64,000 nt of DNA, taken from assembly GCF_040958095.1 (NCBI RefSeq), contig NC_091188.1:4255360-4319359 (forward strand), given 5' to 3'. How positions within the stretch are numbered: the stretch's first letter is position 1; each line of letters begins with the position of its first letter. Source of the stretch: Procambarus clarkii (taxonomy: Eukaryota > Arthropoda > Malacostraca > Decapoda > Cambaridae). Below the pieces are notes generated by a model, which was not told where the DNA came from, ran no database searches, and saw nothing but the letters and a program-made list of their open reading frames with translations. A program made the translations under genes and the position numbers. Positions 25,191 to 39,700 of the stretch are shown here, piece by piece.

Positions 25191-26535
25191 ATGGCTCCTG
25201 TGTGTTGGCCAAAGCGCTGCCAGACTAACCAACTAAACTGGAGAAAAAAGCCACAATGAAGACTCTGGGAAGTAGTAGTGGGGGTCATTAGTATTTTTTA
25301 TTAATTCAACATTTACAAATAGTTAAAAATTGTGTAGTATTATTAAATATATTAATGATATAACATCACAATCTCTGATAACTTAAGATACTTAAATAAC
25401 CTATGTAAGGACCAGTATGAAATTGTGACACTAATGATGTGTTCTAGTCTTGTAATTAACGGTAACACATTAACAATAGCTATTTAGTGACTTCTAGATG
25501 AGTACAAATGCATGGTAATGGTGTGATAAATATCAAGTAATTTTAATTATTAAAAGGCCGAGAAGAAAAATATTTGCTTCAATTTAGGATATAAATTACA
25601 AAAGTCTTGAATTTGGCTATTTTACACTAATCTCTTACAGGATGATTATAAACAAAATCTAGGCGGCGGCACCAGTGATGAGGCACAATGGGGGCTGGCT
25701 GAGGCGAGAACCGAGCCTGGCCTGGCGTCACCCAGCATGACGGCAGGCAGGCGTCGCCCTCACACCTGCTCCCAGGGGCTGCCTCGTGTCCTTGCTCACT
25801 CCTTATGATGCTGGTTTTGACATGAGAATGAAATGTGGTCAATAATGCGTACTTTAAAGTGTTTTTAAGTTGATTTAATGTACAGGTAGAGCAATGAGAT
25901 GAAAGATGCATAAATGATGGTAGTGTGTGCTGTTGAATGTGGCCAGTGGTAATGTCTATGACGGCAGCATTTGGGACATGTTTCAGGGCTAGGTATGAAG
26001 GGTACCGAGCCTTGCAAAGTTCAAGAGAAAGAACCTGAGCAAGCTCGCACCTGTTTATATACAGGAGCCCTGTTGGGAGGGACCAGGGTCCACCACCCTA
26101 TAAGTTGTTGTTGGTGATGAGACGGTACCGGTGGAACTGGTGCAGGCTGATGCCGGAATATGCAGGGTCGTTCATGGGCGTCGAACGTCGGGGGGTCTTG
26201 CGACCCTTATGCGATGGGGTCGGCAGGGACGTGAAGTGGTTGTGGCAAGGGGGCCATGCCCAAGTCGACATGTATACGGGAATTGGTCTTTGTGGTGCTG
26301 AAAGAGGAGGTCGTGGCATGGAAAAATGACCAACCGTGTCGTGACTTAAGGGTCTGTTCCTTCGACGAGCATAGGCTAGAGCCTTGACCTGTCGAGGTGT
26401 GGGGAGTACTCGGCCATTGGTGGCTAGCATGGCACGGGGTGGTGAAGGAGAAGATGGTGAGGAGCTAGGTAGGAAGCCATTACTAGATGGGGCATTAGTG
26501 GGAGGGGCGACGCTCGGCGGGGACCCTGGCCCCCT
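25190..26535 (-). other. probable filamin 3' untranslated region and flank
   Basis: No coding exon of either gene here. Candidate poly(A) signals on the - strand are ATTAAA at 25874-25879 and 25542-25547, and AATAAA at 25297-25302. Which one, if any, is used cannot be told from sequence. Open frames at 26098-26660 are not supported by homology. Confidence 0.35.
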
Positions 26536-26661
26536 TCACAACTGTGCTTGCGAACCTCTCCAGGACATCTGGCTAAAACTGACTGCACCATAGGTACCGT
26601 AGCCGATACTGCCATAGTAGTCACTCTGAGCCCCACCAGGTCCACCGGGAGAGTACCCACC
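26536..26661 (-). CDS. cher: filamin last coding exon
   Basis: Acceptor TTTTTGCAG, then a Gly/Tyr-rich tail: GGYSPGGPGGAQSDYY, GSIGYGTYGAVSFSQMSW and RGSQAQL before TGA. Length 126 bp, in frame with the preceding exon. Confidence 0.88.
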   Translation of the reverse strand, partial: GGYSPGGPGGAQSDYYGSIGYGTYGAVSFSQMSWRGSQAQL

Positions 26662-26757
26662 CTGCAAAAATCATATCACTTTATATCCTTTCATGTAGGT
26701 TACAACAAATATTAAGAAAGCTTTATAAAATTTCTGACACCAAGTAAAAAACGATTA

Positions 26758-26829
<72 letters not shown>

Positions 26830-29800
26830 AAACTAACCGCCATATATCTGTTGAGTTCATCCTGAGTGTCGAAGATCATGACTATAAAGGGGCTGCCGGG
26901 AACATGCTCACCCGACCACTTCACTTCCATGCGGTAGTCTCCGGGCTCTGTTGGATCGTACTTACACAAAATAGTTCGATCTTTCTGAGACTCGCGCTGC
27001 ATCTCCACACGAAAGGCACCTAGTAAACACACCACAAATGTCAGAAAACTAATACAAAATTATAACCAGTTTCATGAGCATAGTATCATGCAGATGTAAT
27101 TCTGTTTCAAAGTTATCGTCGATAAACACGTTTCATAACACACCTTTAGGTCCTCTGATCCTGACAGTGAGTTGGCCGGCACCAGCTCCTCTAGTGTCAC
27201 AAATGAAGCGGCTCTGATATGACGCCAACACTCCATGCTCAATACCAGGGCCATAAACACGAACCTTTAGGAGCAAACGAATGTCAAGTAGTAAATATTG
27301 GCAGATCATGAGGAGTAAAACTAGCGAGTCGTATCGAAATCAGTGTAAAACTAATAAAAGGTAATACGAGGCAGATTAATACATTTATTGAGCAGGGGTA
27401 AAGACAAAATAGATTCCTTGATCAAATATGTGAGCTACCTTAGATGGGTCTGGAGCTCCAGCAACCTTAAGAGTGTAGGGTGATCCAGGTACATGCTCGC
27501 CCTCATACCTCACACTCAGAGCATGCCGTCCAGGCTCCTGTCCATAGAAGGCAACTTGTTAGCATCACATTTATTAACCGACTCACACTAATGTATCTAC
27601 TTCCGTTACCCTCTTCACACTTTATTTCCTCTCCTTACTACAAAAATAATCATACATCCCTGCACTAGTAACCAAAATAATGGTCATAAATATTGTATAT
27701 CTGTCCAACAAATATATTTTGCATTGTGTGTAGTACTACTAAAATCTGTCCACACACTGACGACGTATTACGATTAAATGAGGGGAGAGTGGAAGGGAGA
27801 GGAGAGTTATTATTTGGGGACAGGTACTGTAATCGGTTGGGTTATTCAGGTCATGTACATGTAAATTATTATTAATTGATGCACAAGTGACGGCACCATT
27901 CCTTCCCTCTGTCCCATCTTAGTTCCCTGCTGTCGTTTAACTTTAAGAGTGTCATATAGTCGAACTGGCTTAGTGCTTTTTCCTCATAATTACTTACCTA
28001 CCGTGATTAAAGCATGTATGCTTAGGAAGAAGTGTGTGTTGTTTAGTGTGAACAAGGAGCATCATGAGGAGGTAATGCTTGCTCTCCTTCAGTCTGAATG
28101 AAATCTTTATAGCTGTCATTTTTTTTGTAAATCACACTATCATAGACTTAACTAACAGCGTAAATCGAATGCTTCCCAAAAATCCACTAGTTAACGGAAT
28201 ACTATATACTGTACATGGTTCGTTATAATTTATAGTTTTCAAAACTTTTAACAATAGGCATTCAGATCGTACCTGTGGTCTGATGTTGAGTGTGAAAGTG
28301 CCATCTCCGTGTTCATCTAGGTCACACAGAGCCACCTTCTGAGGCCCTGAGCAAGTGACAGTCAATTCGCCAGGACCCGCTCGCCGAGTGTCGATGAATG
28401 ATTTTATTTCACTGCCGACCATCCCGTGTCGGAGGCCCTCGCCCGAGCACACTACTCTTGAGGCATCTGCTGCACTCTCTACATTGACCTTGAGTGGACA
28501 ACCCCGCACCTGGCGGTCCGACCACATCACATTGAGTAAATAAGCACCAGGCACAATTGGTGTATAAACTGCCCGCCAGAGGCCTCCTCCTTGGTGTGTC
28601 AGCGAGACAGTTATGTCAGTCTTCGTGCCACTCATGGTCACGTCAGGGGCACCAGGGCCAGCTGCCGAGCCATCAATGATGAATTCTGACTGATCGCCAC
28701 ACCGAGCTGCAGTCAGGCCGTGACCACGGAGAGTGACTCTCGTGTGGTCGCCTGTGGATATTGGTTCGGCCCAGCCATGTACAGGCATATCTGGCAGGGG
28801 CAAATCTGCATACCACAAGCGCAGTTCATAAAGACCTTCATCTGGCGGGGTAAAGAGTAGACGTGCTCGGGAACCATTTTGGTCCATGCCTATTTCCAGT
28901 GACTGGTCATCATGGGTGACCTCACCTCGGAGTCTTCCAGGGCCTGCTTCACTCACGTCAAAGGCCAACCGTTTTTCCTCTCGAGGCGTCAACTCCAGGC
29001 GACCCTCAGCATCTTGTAGGCTTGCCCACCCACCAATGAGTCTCACACGAGCAGGGTCCACAATCTTAGGGTGGAAAGGGCTGCCTGCAACATCTCGCTT
29101 ATTCCACTGGACACGCACGTCAAAGATACCCACTTCATGGGGCACATATGTTACCTGCAGATAAAAGTCAATTTTATTATGTCGTTTCAGTACTATTTTC
29201 TGATTATTAATGAAAGTCATCGTATATTATTGTACATTATCTATAAAACAATATACATGGTATGTTATTTACGGTATGAAATATGCACACAACAAAAATA
29301 AATGCCTTTTCATACAACAGTAATGACACAGAGCACACAACAAATATACATAAATCACCTGGTAAAGGCCTTCATCCTGCTTACGAACGTTGACCCGAGC
29401 TACACTGTCTGGCCCATCAACTGTAACGTGGGGCTCGCCGAGGAGGCCACGTCCATCAATGATAAAGGTGAGCGGTGTGTTGACAGCGCCGCCATCAAGT
29501 CCGGAACCCTTCACGCTGGCCAACCCTGACTCCCCAACCTCCACTGTTAGAGGTGATCCCGGCACCTTTACCAAAGAACACATTATCTTAATAGATTATA
29601 CATTTCTTTAGTAAACAGGTTTCAAATATTTAGAATATAAAAACTTTGAATATGGTGTATGTAATATGCTTAATGCTTCTGATCCTCACTTAGTAGGCAT
29701 CCATCAGTCTCGGGTCACTTAAACATTCTTAAATTCCACTAATGTTGTTATTATGTAGGTGTGAGCTTACCTCTTCCCCACCGTAAAGGAAGGCGACTCT

Positions 29801-30709
29801 GTACTGTCCTGGGGCATCAGGAACCCACTCAACAGCCTCACCCGCTGGTCCGCTCTTCACTTCCAGAGGCATCAACACTCCGGACGGGGCCACAACCTGC
29901 ACCTCCAGATCAGCTATACCCGCTTCAGACTTGTCCACTGTTAAGACAAACAAATAAAGCATTCTGTAATAAGAAGTGGATTATATCATAATAAATATAC
30001 TGAATCAATATTAACAAATAAAAGTTGATACAGATTTCCAGTACAGTACTTACATTTGAACAAACATGGTTCACCAACAGCAGTTACCAATTTACTGTGG
30101 TCTAGCACCACTTTGGAAGCATCGTAGGCTGTACACTGGAATGGTGAGCCCTTGACATGTTTAGTGGAGCACATTACATCTATCTTGTACGTCCCGGGGA
30201 TGTGTGGAGTATATTCCGCCAGCAAGTTACCATCCTTCTGTTGATAACACTTAACTGGAACAGCCCAGTCTTGAGGCCCAGTAATCAGAACGTCGAACTC
30301 CTTTGAAGGTTGACCCAAGGTCTCTATGACGAAGGATGTGGGCTTGTTGACTCTCGCCTGGTGAAGGCCGATGCCCGTGGCTGTCACAGCATGACCAGTA
30401 GCTGGGTTACGTACACTCACTTCCAATGGCCCTCCTGCTCAACAATTTGGAAATGTTAATTATTATTTATTTATATATGTTTGAAAGAATAACAGGTGTT
30501 GGTGAACAATGAATACAGTGACAAAGATAAACACTACTAAAGACGATACTTGGACCTGTGGTACAATCCTGAACCAAGAACAGAAACCACAACACCTCCA
30601 ATAAAATTATATTGCAAATTAACCATGCATAGTGAACATAAAAACGAAGAAAAAAAAGGAGAGAGAGATGGACAGAGACAGACCCGAGCACTGCCAGATA
30701 CCCCCTTGT

Positions 30710-30747
<38 letters not shown>

Positions 30748-33700
30748 ATATTATATATATATTAAATTAATGTCTCACTTTACAGCAAGAGGAGTCTGTA
30801 TCAGGAAATAACGAGGCACAGGACAGTAGTAGTCACACACCTTGAACTGGGACGCCATTGTAGCGTATATCCAGCTTGTGTGGTATGGGAGCCCTGGGGT
30901 AGAAGAGCACCTTGTACAGACCACCGCCGAGGTCCCTGATGGAGTGCTTCACATCCTGGCCGGCAGCCCGTACGCCCACAGACAGTGTTCCACGCCCAGC
31001 GCCTGCACAAAAATGTACATTTTACATACAATGATCCAAATAATGTCAAATGACCATCAAAACAATATTTATAAAGGCACAAACATTAATGTGCAGGTCA
31101 TCAAGTACTGTACAGTAATATTTTTATGAGAATTTCACACATGTTATACTACAAACCTATTAAGGAACTCTGATGAATTTCCCATCCTTCTACTTAACTG
31201 CAATGATGAGTTAAGAGCAGCACAGTCTACACCAGTCTGGAGACTTTACTAACTAGTGTAGTTAACTACCACAATGGAAAAATAAACTAGTTGATAACTT
31301 TCTACCTCGCCATTTGTTTTCCGATTTGAAAAATACTGATCGATCGAAACTTTATCAGTCTCCCAGTCTAGTGTCCTTAATGAGGAATGGAGCATGTTAC
31401 TCCGTGTGACTGACCTGAGGCTGGAGCAAGTTACCCCGTGACTGACCTGAGCCAGGAGCATGTTACCCCGTGTGACTGACCTGAGGCGTCCACCTTAAGT
31501 GCACACTCGTGTGTAGAGAAGCAGTCTCCTGCAGGCTGGAGGGCGACCCTACGAGGGTCGGCGGCCTCCACAGTGTAAGGTGTGCCGGTGATGGGGGCGC
31601 CCTGATGCAGCACTGCCACGCCGTACGACCCAACCTGTTCAAATCAACACTCCATTACAGTACCACAAAAATAAAAGATTAAAATCATTGCCTTGCTTGA
31701 TTGACGTGACAATTTTCTATGAATTTTTATCTTAGCATTATACACTTTCATTACAGGTGAGTCCTTTTGTTTTGTCCATGGCTGTGTCCAATCTCTCTGC
31801 TAACAAATGTACCCTATATATCATTGGATTTGATTTTGTATTTTTGCCGCCGGAGGCGGCTAGTTCATTGTGCACCCCATACTTATCCTGTGAGCGGTAG
31901 CGCAAAAAGCATTACAGAGGGCACAAAAGGTCTCTATTAGACCTCAATTTAGATTATTACATAAACAATAGTTTCAGTGTTATCCCGTCTCTGGCTATAG
32001 CCGTGTTCCGTTAGACGTGTCCTATCTTAGAATATGGCTCTGTAACCTCACCTGGTCGGCCCGGTATTCAGCGCGATGCAGACCACTACGGAGTTTGACA
32101 AGCCTGGCGGGGACCTGCCCACCATCAGGGCCTGTGACACGGATGTCAAGTTCCCCGTCAAGACCCTTGGTGTCCACTGTGAAGGACGCCGTGCTGCCGG
32201 TCACCACCTGCGGTACAGAGGTCACTCGTTATTAAGGCAAGTATCTGTCTGGTTCCACTACACCTAATTCAGTTGTTTCTAGTTTCTAAGGCAACGTTTA
32301 CATTTACCATCTTTCTTTCTCACCTGCTTAAGTCCGTCTCCCTTTGCTGTCACCATCTGGCTCTCTTTACGCTGTAGGTGCCGTACCTCTCGAGGCTCCA
32401 GCTCTCGGACGTCACACTTGAAGGGTGACCCTAAAGAGAGCAATTGTGTAATCAAAGGATGAAATGTGATCCACGAAGCCTCAAGAGTAGAAAATATTTC
32501 AAGATCATAATCCAATATTCTGTTAAAATAAGGAATAATCGTACGGAATAATCCAATATTCCGTACCTGTTTTGATTACTATCTTTACTAACCAAGAACA
32601 TCCTCTTCGTTGAAGGTGATATTGACGAAGTGTGGAATAGGCTCATGTGGGGTAAATGTGACGTCATAAAGACCACGTGACCTGGCGGCGACCTCTGCCC
32701 TGACCGAGGCCTTGGCGGTGGTCACTACCAGCTCCAACGTGCCCTCGCCCGCCTGAGAGGCGTCCACCGTAAACGTCACCGGCCGGTTCACCTGCAAAAG
32801 GATGATTACAAGTTCTGCGAGTTGTGTGATTGAAGCACAGTAATGAACCACCGCCACACCAACTGTGTGTGCGTGTGCGTGCGGAAAACCACATTGAAAT
32901 ATAAAAAACTATAACGTTTTCAACCGTTAGCTACTATAGTTAGGGTCTTCTTCAGTAGCATAGCTACTGAAGAACTACAGTAGCCACACACACACCTCAC
33001 TATTTTGATTGATACTAACAATAGTGGTTGTGAGAACGTTTTACTCATTTCCCATCAACCTCTCACCTTACACGTGGTTAAGATCAGGCTGTGTGTAGAC
33101 TCAGTACCAAATGTTTGCAAGTTTTTGAACATGCTGACAGAAATGAATGACGTTCAACAGTAATTTAACTATTCAAAGATAATTGTCATTTACGTTATTG
33201 TATCCAATAAGTTAAATTTTATGCAACTGGACGGGTGAACACCCTAGCCTCGCCCTTGGTCAGGTTGACTCATAAAAATAAACTTGTGAGACCAGGTTGT
33301 TGCCAATCTTTAATTCAGATTTCTTTGCACCTTTGTGTTTATGACCTTAATGCTACATTGTTTATGTTGCTGAAAAGAAGGACTTGTTGACATTGTGTGT
33401 GGAGAACACTGACTGGACCCTCTGTTCCTCCTGGCCACTGGTGCCTGTTTACAGACTACTGGGTCCTTCCAACTCCCCCGAAGCCTAGATACACAGCAGG
33501 CCAGCTCTGTCCTCGGTAACACCTCGCTTGACCCAATGTTCACATCTGCAAGAGCTTCACCCGGGTAAATATTACTTTTAGCAATTTAAGGCAATAAATA
33601 CGATTTAATTTTTAGCATACAGTAGTTCTGAACACCTCAAAAGGTGTTTTAAAATAAAGTTTCAATTACAATTATAATTTGAGATCATTTGTGGAGGTGC

Positions 33701-36700
33701 TGGGCGCAGCTGCACTATATGCACAATAATTGACCTGAGTCTGAAACGTATGTGCAAATGAGATGATGACAATGGATCAAACAAGTCGTCCTGACAAGGA
33801 CACCGAAATATTCCTCAGACCTGTCAAACTGTACAGCAGGTCACAGGTTACGGCCGTCTCCTCCTACACTACTCTCGGGTGCAAGAGTGACCTTATGACC
33901 CGCGCTGTAGTGGGCAGGCAGCCGCATGCAGCGCATGGCATGCATTGTTGTTTAATACTACGGTAATGCAACTGACCTTAGAGTGGTCGAGGCCGGTGAC
34001 CTGCACCTTGGTGACATCATAGATGTTGCAGGTGAAGGGCGAGCCACCGACGCTCTCGCCATCCATGATGACATTGATGGTGTGCGGGCCCACCTCCAGC
34101 GGCTGGAACTCTGCCGTCATCTTCTTGGGCAGCTCACCGCACAGCTTGACCGGCACGTGCGCTCCTGACGGCGATGTAACCTGCCCACACAATATCATTT
34201 GACTTTTCAAAAGGTAATCAAAATAGGTTTTATATACACGACCATATACATGAGTGTGACAGATATGAAGAGAACGCGAGACTTGCTGAATTTAGGGCGT
34301 GAACTGACCTGGACGAGGCAGTCGGTGACGTCGGCGGTGCGCGGGTCCACTGTGATGACTGCGGCCCGCGCCAGGGAGGACATCTTGAGCCCCGCGCCGG
34401 ACACCACCACCTGACTGCTGTCACTCACACGACACTTGAACGGTGACCCTGTCAGGACACCAGTATGCGTTAGCGCGCACCCTAGCCCTGGCAAGTGTTA
34501 CGTGTGTGTTGGGGGGAGTGGGCAAGTGTTGTGCATACCGTGTATCAGTGCTATACAGACATAGTTGATGAGAGCTGATGTATCTCATACATTAATGAAG
34601 TGTGTCAATGACTGGGTTAGCACGACTCTGCCCCAACTCGTAGGCATATACCTTGCCACTGAATTTACAAGTAGAATTATAAAACGCGACTCACAGAGTG
34701 CACTCTTGGTATTGAAAGCCCATAGTAGTAGCACCCAGAAAATAATCAGATATTCAAACAAATGACTGCCAAATTAAACAGGTTTGAGATTAAATTCCTC
34801 TGGATACCAATGCATGTTAGCATCTCAAAGCACGACACTGTTGACTTGCTTGCAAAGATAGCCTGCAGCAAACTAGTTTCATAAATTAATATAGGTACAG
34901 TATTTCATTAGCAGTGACAAAGAAAATGAAACGAATATCTGATAATTTTACTGATCTAACAAATTCACAAATACCTGAAAGCTGTGCCATTAAATATTAT
35001 GATTAGTAGGAACAGACATTTATATACGGAACTAATATGGCAAGAACTCGGCAATGCGAAGTAATAAGAGGCCAGAATACGTCAGGGATACAGACGTATT
35101 TGACAGCTCTAAACAAACTCAAGTGCAACACACCATGTGTTAACTAGGCAAGAGGAAAACATGCACTCCCTTGAAACATTACCTTGTAGAATGTCCCATA
35201 TTGCCTGACTTCCGACCCCAGGGTTGAGATCTGCGCATCTCTGTAAAATCTATCCGAATTCGCCATTTCGTTGCATGTTTTTCCATGTGGGCGCGTGCTT
35301 GTGTTTGCTTGTGTGCTCATGCGAGTGTGTATGGAGGGGGGGGGGGGAGACTTACCGTGAAGGGGTACCCCAGGCAGGTCCGTCTGGGACAACCTGCGGA
35401 CCAAACTCTTGAACATGATGGCTGCCTCCAGGTCCTCCCGGCTATATATCTTCTTATTTCCGCTTCCTAGCGTCACTTATACCCATTTATCAACCAAATT
35501 CCGCTTAACCACGTTCTTCGCGACGCGCGTTTGCACACTCATATCTAATACGATAACACGACACTTAAGGTGGCGCTGTGCATGTCGTTTCCTCAGGTTA
35601 AGCACCACTGGGTCTGTCTAGTGAGTGGATTGGCGTTACGTCCTTGGTTATGGGCACCTCAGCATGCCAAATAATAACCACCCATCTTCCGGCAGGGTAT
35701 GCAGTCATACCCAGTACTTGTGGGGACGGGACGCGCCGACATGCCCGCCCCTCACTTGAAGAAAGGACACTCCTGTGTCACACTACCTAGCAGCTCAGGG
35801 GCAGCCGGCGCCTCTCCAAGTCTGGCTTCACATCCATTAAATCAGGTGAAAACTTGTACACAGTCAACACACCACCAGGACCACTCGTCAACTGAATGGT
35901 AAACAAAATAATAGGGGTGGGGGGGGGAGGGGCGGTGAATGTGAAGTGCTTGGGGGTATATGTGGGGGAGAGGGGGAAGAAGGTTGGGTGGGGGGGGGGG
36001 AATACACGGACAATGGGTCAGGTGTGGTAGACAGACCACCAGTGTTGTGGCTGTGGCCAAACCGTCACTTCCACGATAAAATCAGATTTATCTGCGTGTA
36101 TCATTAGCTCTGTTGACATCACACCTGTCCTTCCTCACCTGCACTCAATGTATATATAAAACAAAGCAAAAACCAGTTCAGTTTTGTCGAATTACCAAAG
36201 CAACTTATCAACAGTATTCAGCTATACACGACATTAATAAATAATAACACCGCAGGATCCTGAGCCAGTAGCAGTGTTGGTGGGTTTACACGAGTAAACC
36301 AGGATGGTTATGTATACAACACTTTTGTTGTCTGTTCTCTGGCTTACACTGTACACCCACGCTACGAGGTCATCTAGACTTGTGTCAGTGTCAGGACTCG
36401 GCTCCCGTAACCCCATACGAGCTCCCGTGACCCCTCCACAATCTCCCATGTCTCCCCCCCTTCCTCGTCAAAATATTTAGGTCCCCACTTTCTAAATAAA
36501 AAACTGACAAGTATCGTAGCACATCTGTTTTAAGTCTAGCCCTCTGAGTGTCGTTTCTCTGCCCGTATGATAACCAGGATAGCATATCTGCAACCCCCCC
36601 CCCCTCCGTAGTGGCAGGTATCTGGTTATCAGCTTATCATGGCTCTATCTCATTGTTTTTTTGTTCCCATACACTGATATATTTAGGGTAATTTTTGTGC

Positions 36701-39700
36701 TGAGGACACTTATTTTTGTGTAACTTTTGTCTATATGCTCACATCCCAGGCGTGATTATTCACCCAAGGTGTTAACATTCTCCTTGATCTAGCACGAACA
36801 TTCACAAGATGCCGTGCCGCCAACATTCGTGTTCACAAGCAAGGCACTTGTCACTCACCTGGAACAGGCAAGCCATTGAACTTGACCGAGAGTGTATGGA
36901 CGGCGGCCTCCTTGGGCTTGAAATTCACCCGGAACCTGGCATGACCTTCAGACTGGACGTAGTTGGGGACGTTGCGACCATTCACCGACACGATGATCTC
37001 CAGGTTGCCAGCGCCGGCCTGCGACGCGTCGACTGTGGCCCAACACAACGCATACATTAAATTACAATTTCCAGACAGACACAATAACGTGGCTGAAACA
37101 GTGAGGCACCAGCCTCGTACATCTGAAAATAAAGGCCAGGACATTTCGGTCCATCTTGGACCATTATCAAGGACGGAGCGAAACGTCGTCACTTCCTTTG
37201 TTTTCAGATGTGTGGATATAGTGTCTTAATAACTATCTCTTACTAAAAGGCTCATTTCTCTGTGTTCACTAGCATCAATAATTCTTGTTTATTATACGGG
37301 TATTGCAAATAATATAGAGATATCAGTAAACAAAAAAAAACGATAATTATGAAGACTGACTGGAGAAGTAGACGGGCTTAGCGACGATACCCGTGGCGAC
37401 TTCGGTGACCCTGACTTTGGTGGCGTCGTAGGCCTTGACGAGGAAGGGCGACCCTGGCACCAACATCCCCGCCACCCGCACCTCCACGCTGTGGTCACCT
37501 GCAGCAACACGACACAAGTAGTAAATAAACACACACAGCCCTCTAATGCCAGAAACACTAACACTGAAATATGTTTTCCATTGTTTTGCTCCACAGGAAA
37601 GGAAGGCGTGAAATTGGAGCGCCAATTGGCCCAGTTACCCAGTAACGTGATCACTGTGACAGTGTCTCGTATCATTTTAAAACTAAAGGACAAAAGTTCA
37701 AATGTGTAACTATTAGAATTGTTATATTTGTGACAAGATTTCAGAAATAAAATAAATTCTTTGATTTTGAATGAATAATGATGTGGAGGAGGTGCACAAC
37801 TGACCGACTTCAGTGGGGGTGTACTCCACCAGGAGTTTACCCTCGTCGTTGGTAGAGACGCGGGGCTCCAGGTTTTGGCGGGACGGAGACAACACCTTCA
37901 CCTCCAGCTGCTCCTCACTTGCCTGCACCCACAGAATACGACACAAAACATTAACTCTAGCGCTTTGTGACACAGTGACAAGTTTCATATGGTTCTTGTT
38001 CAGAATTACATCATATTTTAAATACAAGAACTTGAGAAAAGCAAAATTGTGATAAAGCAAACAGATATATACTTGTGATTGAATCTTTAAGAGATTGACC
38101 CTTGTATTCTTTTGTTATGAACTAGACGATGAAGAGACGTTATGAGCCGACCTGAGAGTCGACAGTGAAGGTTGCCGGCAGGTCGACGGGGACCTTCTCC
38201 AGTCCGGTGCCAGCCACCGTCACTCGCGACACGTCCACCACCTCGCACGAGAACGGCGAGCCCGGCACGTTCTCCCCGTTAAACTTGAGCTCCACCACAT
38301 GTGGCTTGGCTTCTTTGGGAGTGAAGGAAATGGCGTAGACATGATTGCCCTGAGCCTGGGCGCTGGTGGGGACCTGACCATTGTTGACAGTCACCTCCAG
38401 GTTTCCTGGTCCAGCATTATTCGTCTCCACTGCGGGACATAACCATAACTTGGGTTAACTCTGTACTGCTGCTATTGAACTCAGAATTTATTAATGATGG
38501 ATTTGTTGTTAGTTTACACCAAATTTGATATTCCACAAATAACTACAAATGCGTGGTAGCATTTTGACCACAATTAGATTTTAATCTAGTGCGGGAGTAA
38601 TAGAAACTTACCAAGAAAAGTGACAGGCTTGGCGACCATGCCACGATCAACTGGGCGAACCTTGATGGCCGACACGTCGTACACCTTACAGCTGAAGGGG
38701 GAGCCAGGGATCTCCTCGCCGCCGTACGCCACGTGGATTCTATGCTCGCCAGCATTGCGAGGTGCAAACTCCACTCTGAAGGTGTGATCGCCGTTGTCGC
38801 GGATCTGCGATGCCACGGTGAGTCCATTGGGGCCTATACAGACGCGGCCCAGTTAGTGTGGCCCTATGCTACGCCGGGGTTGGTGGTGGGCAAGAATGCC
38901 TGGGGCATCAGTTTGGGGGAAGGGGGCCTTGTGGGCACATGAGCAGGTAAGGATACAGGTAAAGGAGCTGGCAGATATGGGCACAGGTAGACAGGCAGTC
39001 TCGGTTAACAACATTACAGGTATTATGAGGATGGTGGATAAAGCAGGACCGGGAGAAGGCTGGGGTGTAATTATCACAGCTAGCAAACTTGGTTATTTTT
39101 TCCAGCCAGGGATGGTAAGACAGTGGCGGAGGAACACGGGATGGAGAGAGGACGCCTGGCATAACATACCAGTTAATGTTAGGCTAGGAGGAAGATACTG
39201 GATGCCATAGGTCAGGTTAACACGGTCATTTCAGGGGCACACATGGTCAATGGTCATTAAGAGATTCATCTTTAGGTAACTACTGTTTGTCAAAATAAAC
39301 TTTGTCACTCATGAAAAAAAAGGCAAGTCTGAGTATGAGCCACCTCGAAGTCTCTGCGTCGTGCGCACGTCCCGCGTCTGAAAGAAAAAGAGTCATTGGC
39401 GGATAATGTAAGTCAGACTGGTAGTGGGTGGTCGTGTGTCATGAAGCGGCACGAGAGCAGCCATCACCTCCTCACGGTCAATACGCTAGGCAAGCCACAC
39501 CCACCACCACAACTAACGTGTACTCCTATAAACAGCGGGTTTAAACCATGCTCACCGGGAAGGTTAAATGTAGCTAGTGCAAAAAAAAATATAAAATAAA
39601 AGTCATGCAAGAGTGCGACAAATTCGAGGCCTTCCTCAGGCGTGGAGGGGGGTGAGGAAGGGCGGCCGTGCCTCGCCACACCCATGCCAAGGCTATAAGC

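Noticed and set aside
24512-25288. Open frames of about 180-240 codons on both strands
   Set aside because: They are produced by the 24-bp minisatellite, whose unit length is divisible by three; no frame has family motifs.
28355-29164. Open frames on the + strand opposite filamin
   Set aside because: Antisense shadows of strongly coding filamin exons.
35414-35450. TATATA near 35440 as a TATA box for the short filamin
   Set aside because: It lies only about 25 bp before the candidate ATG, leaving almost no 5' UTR; too weak to call a promoter.
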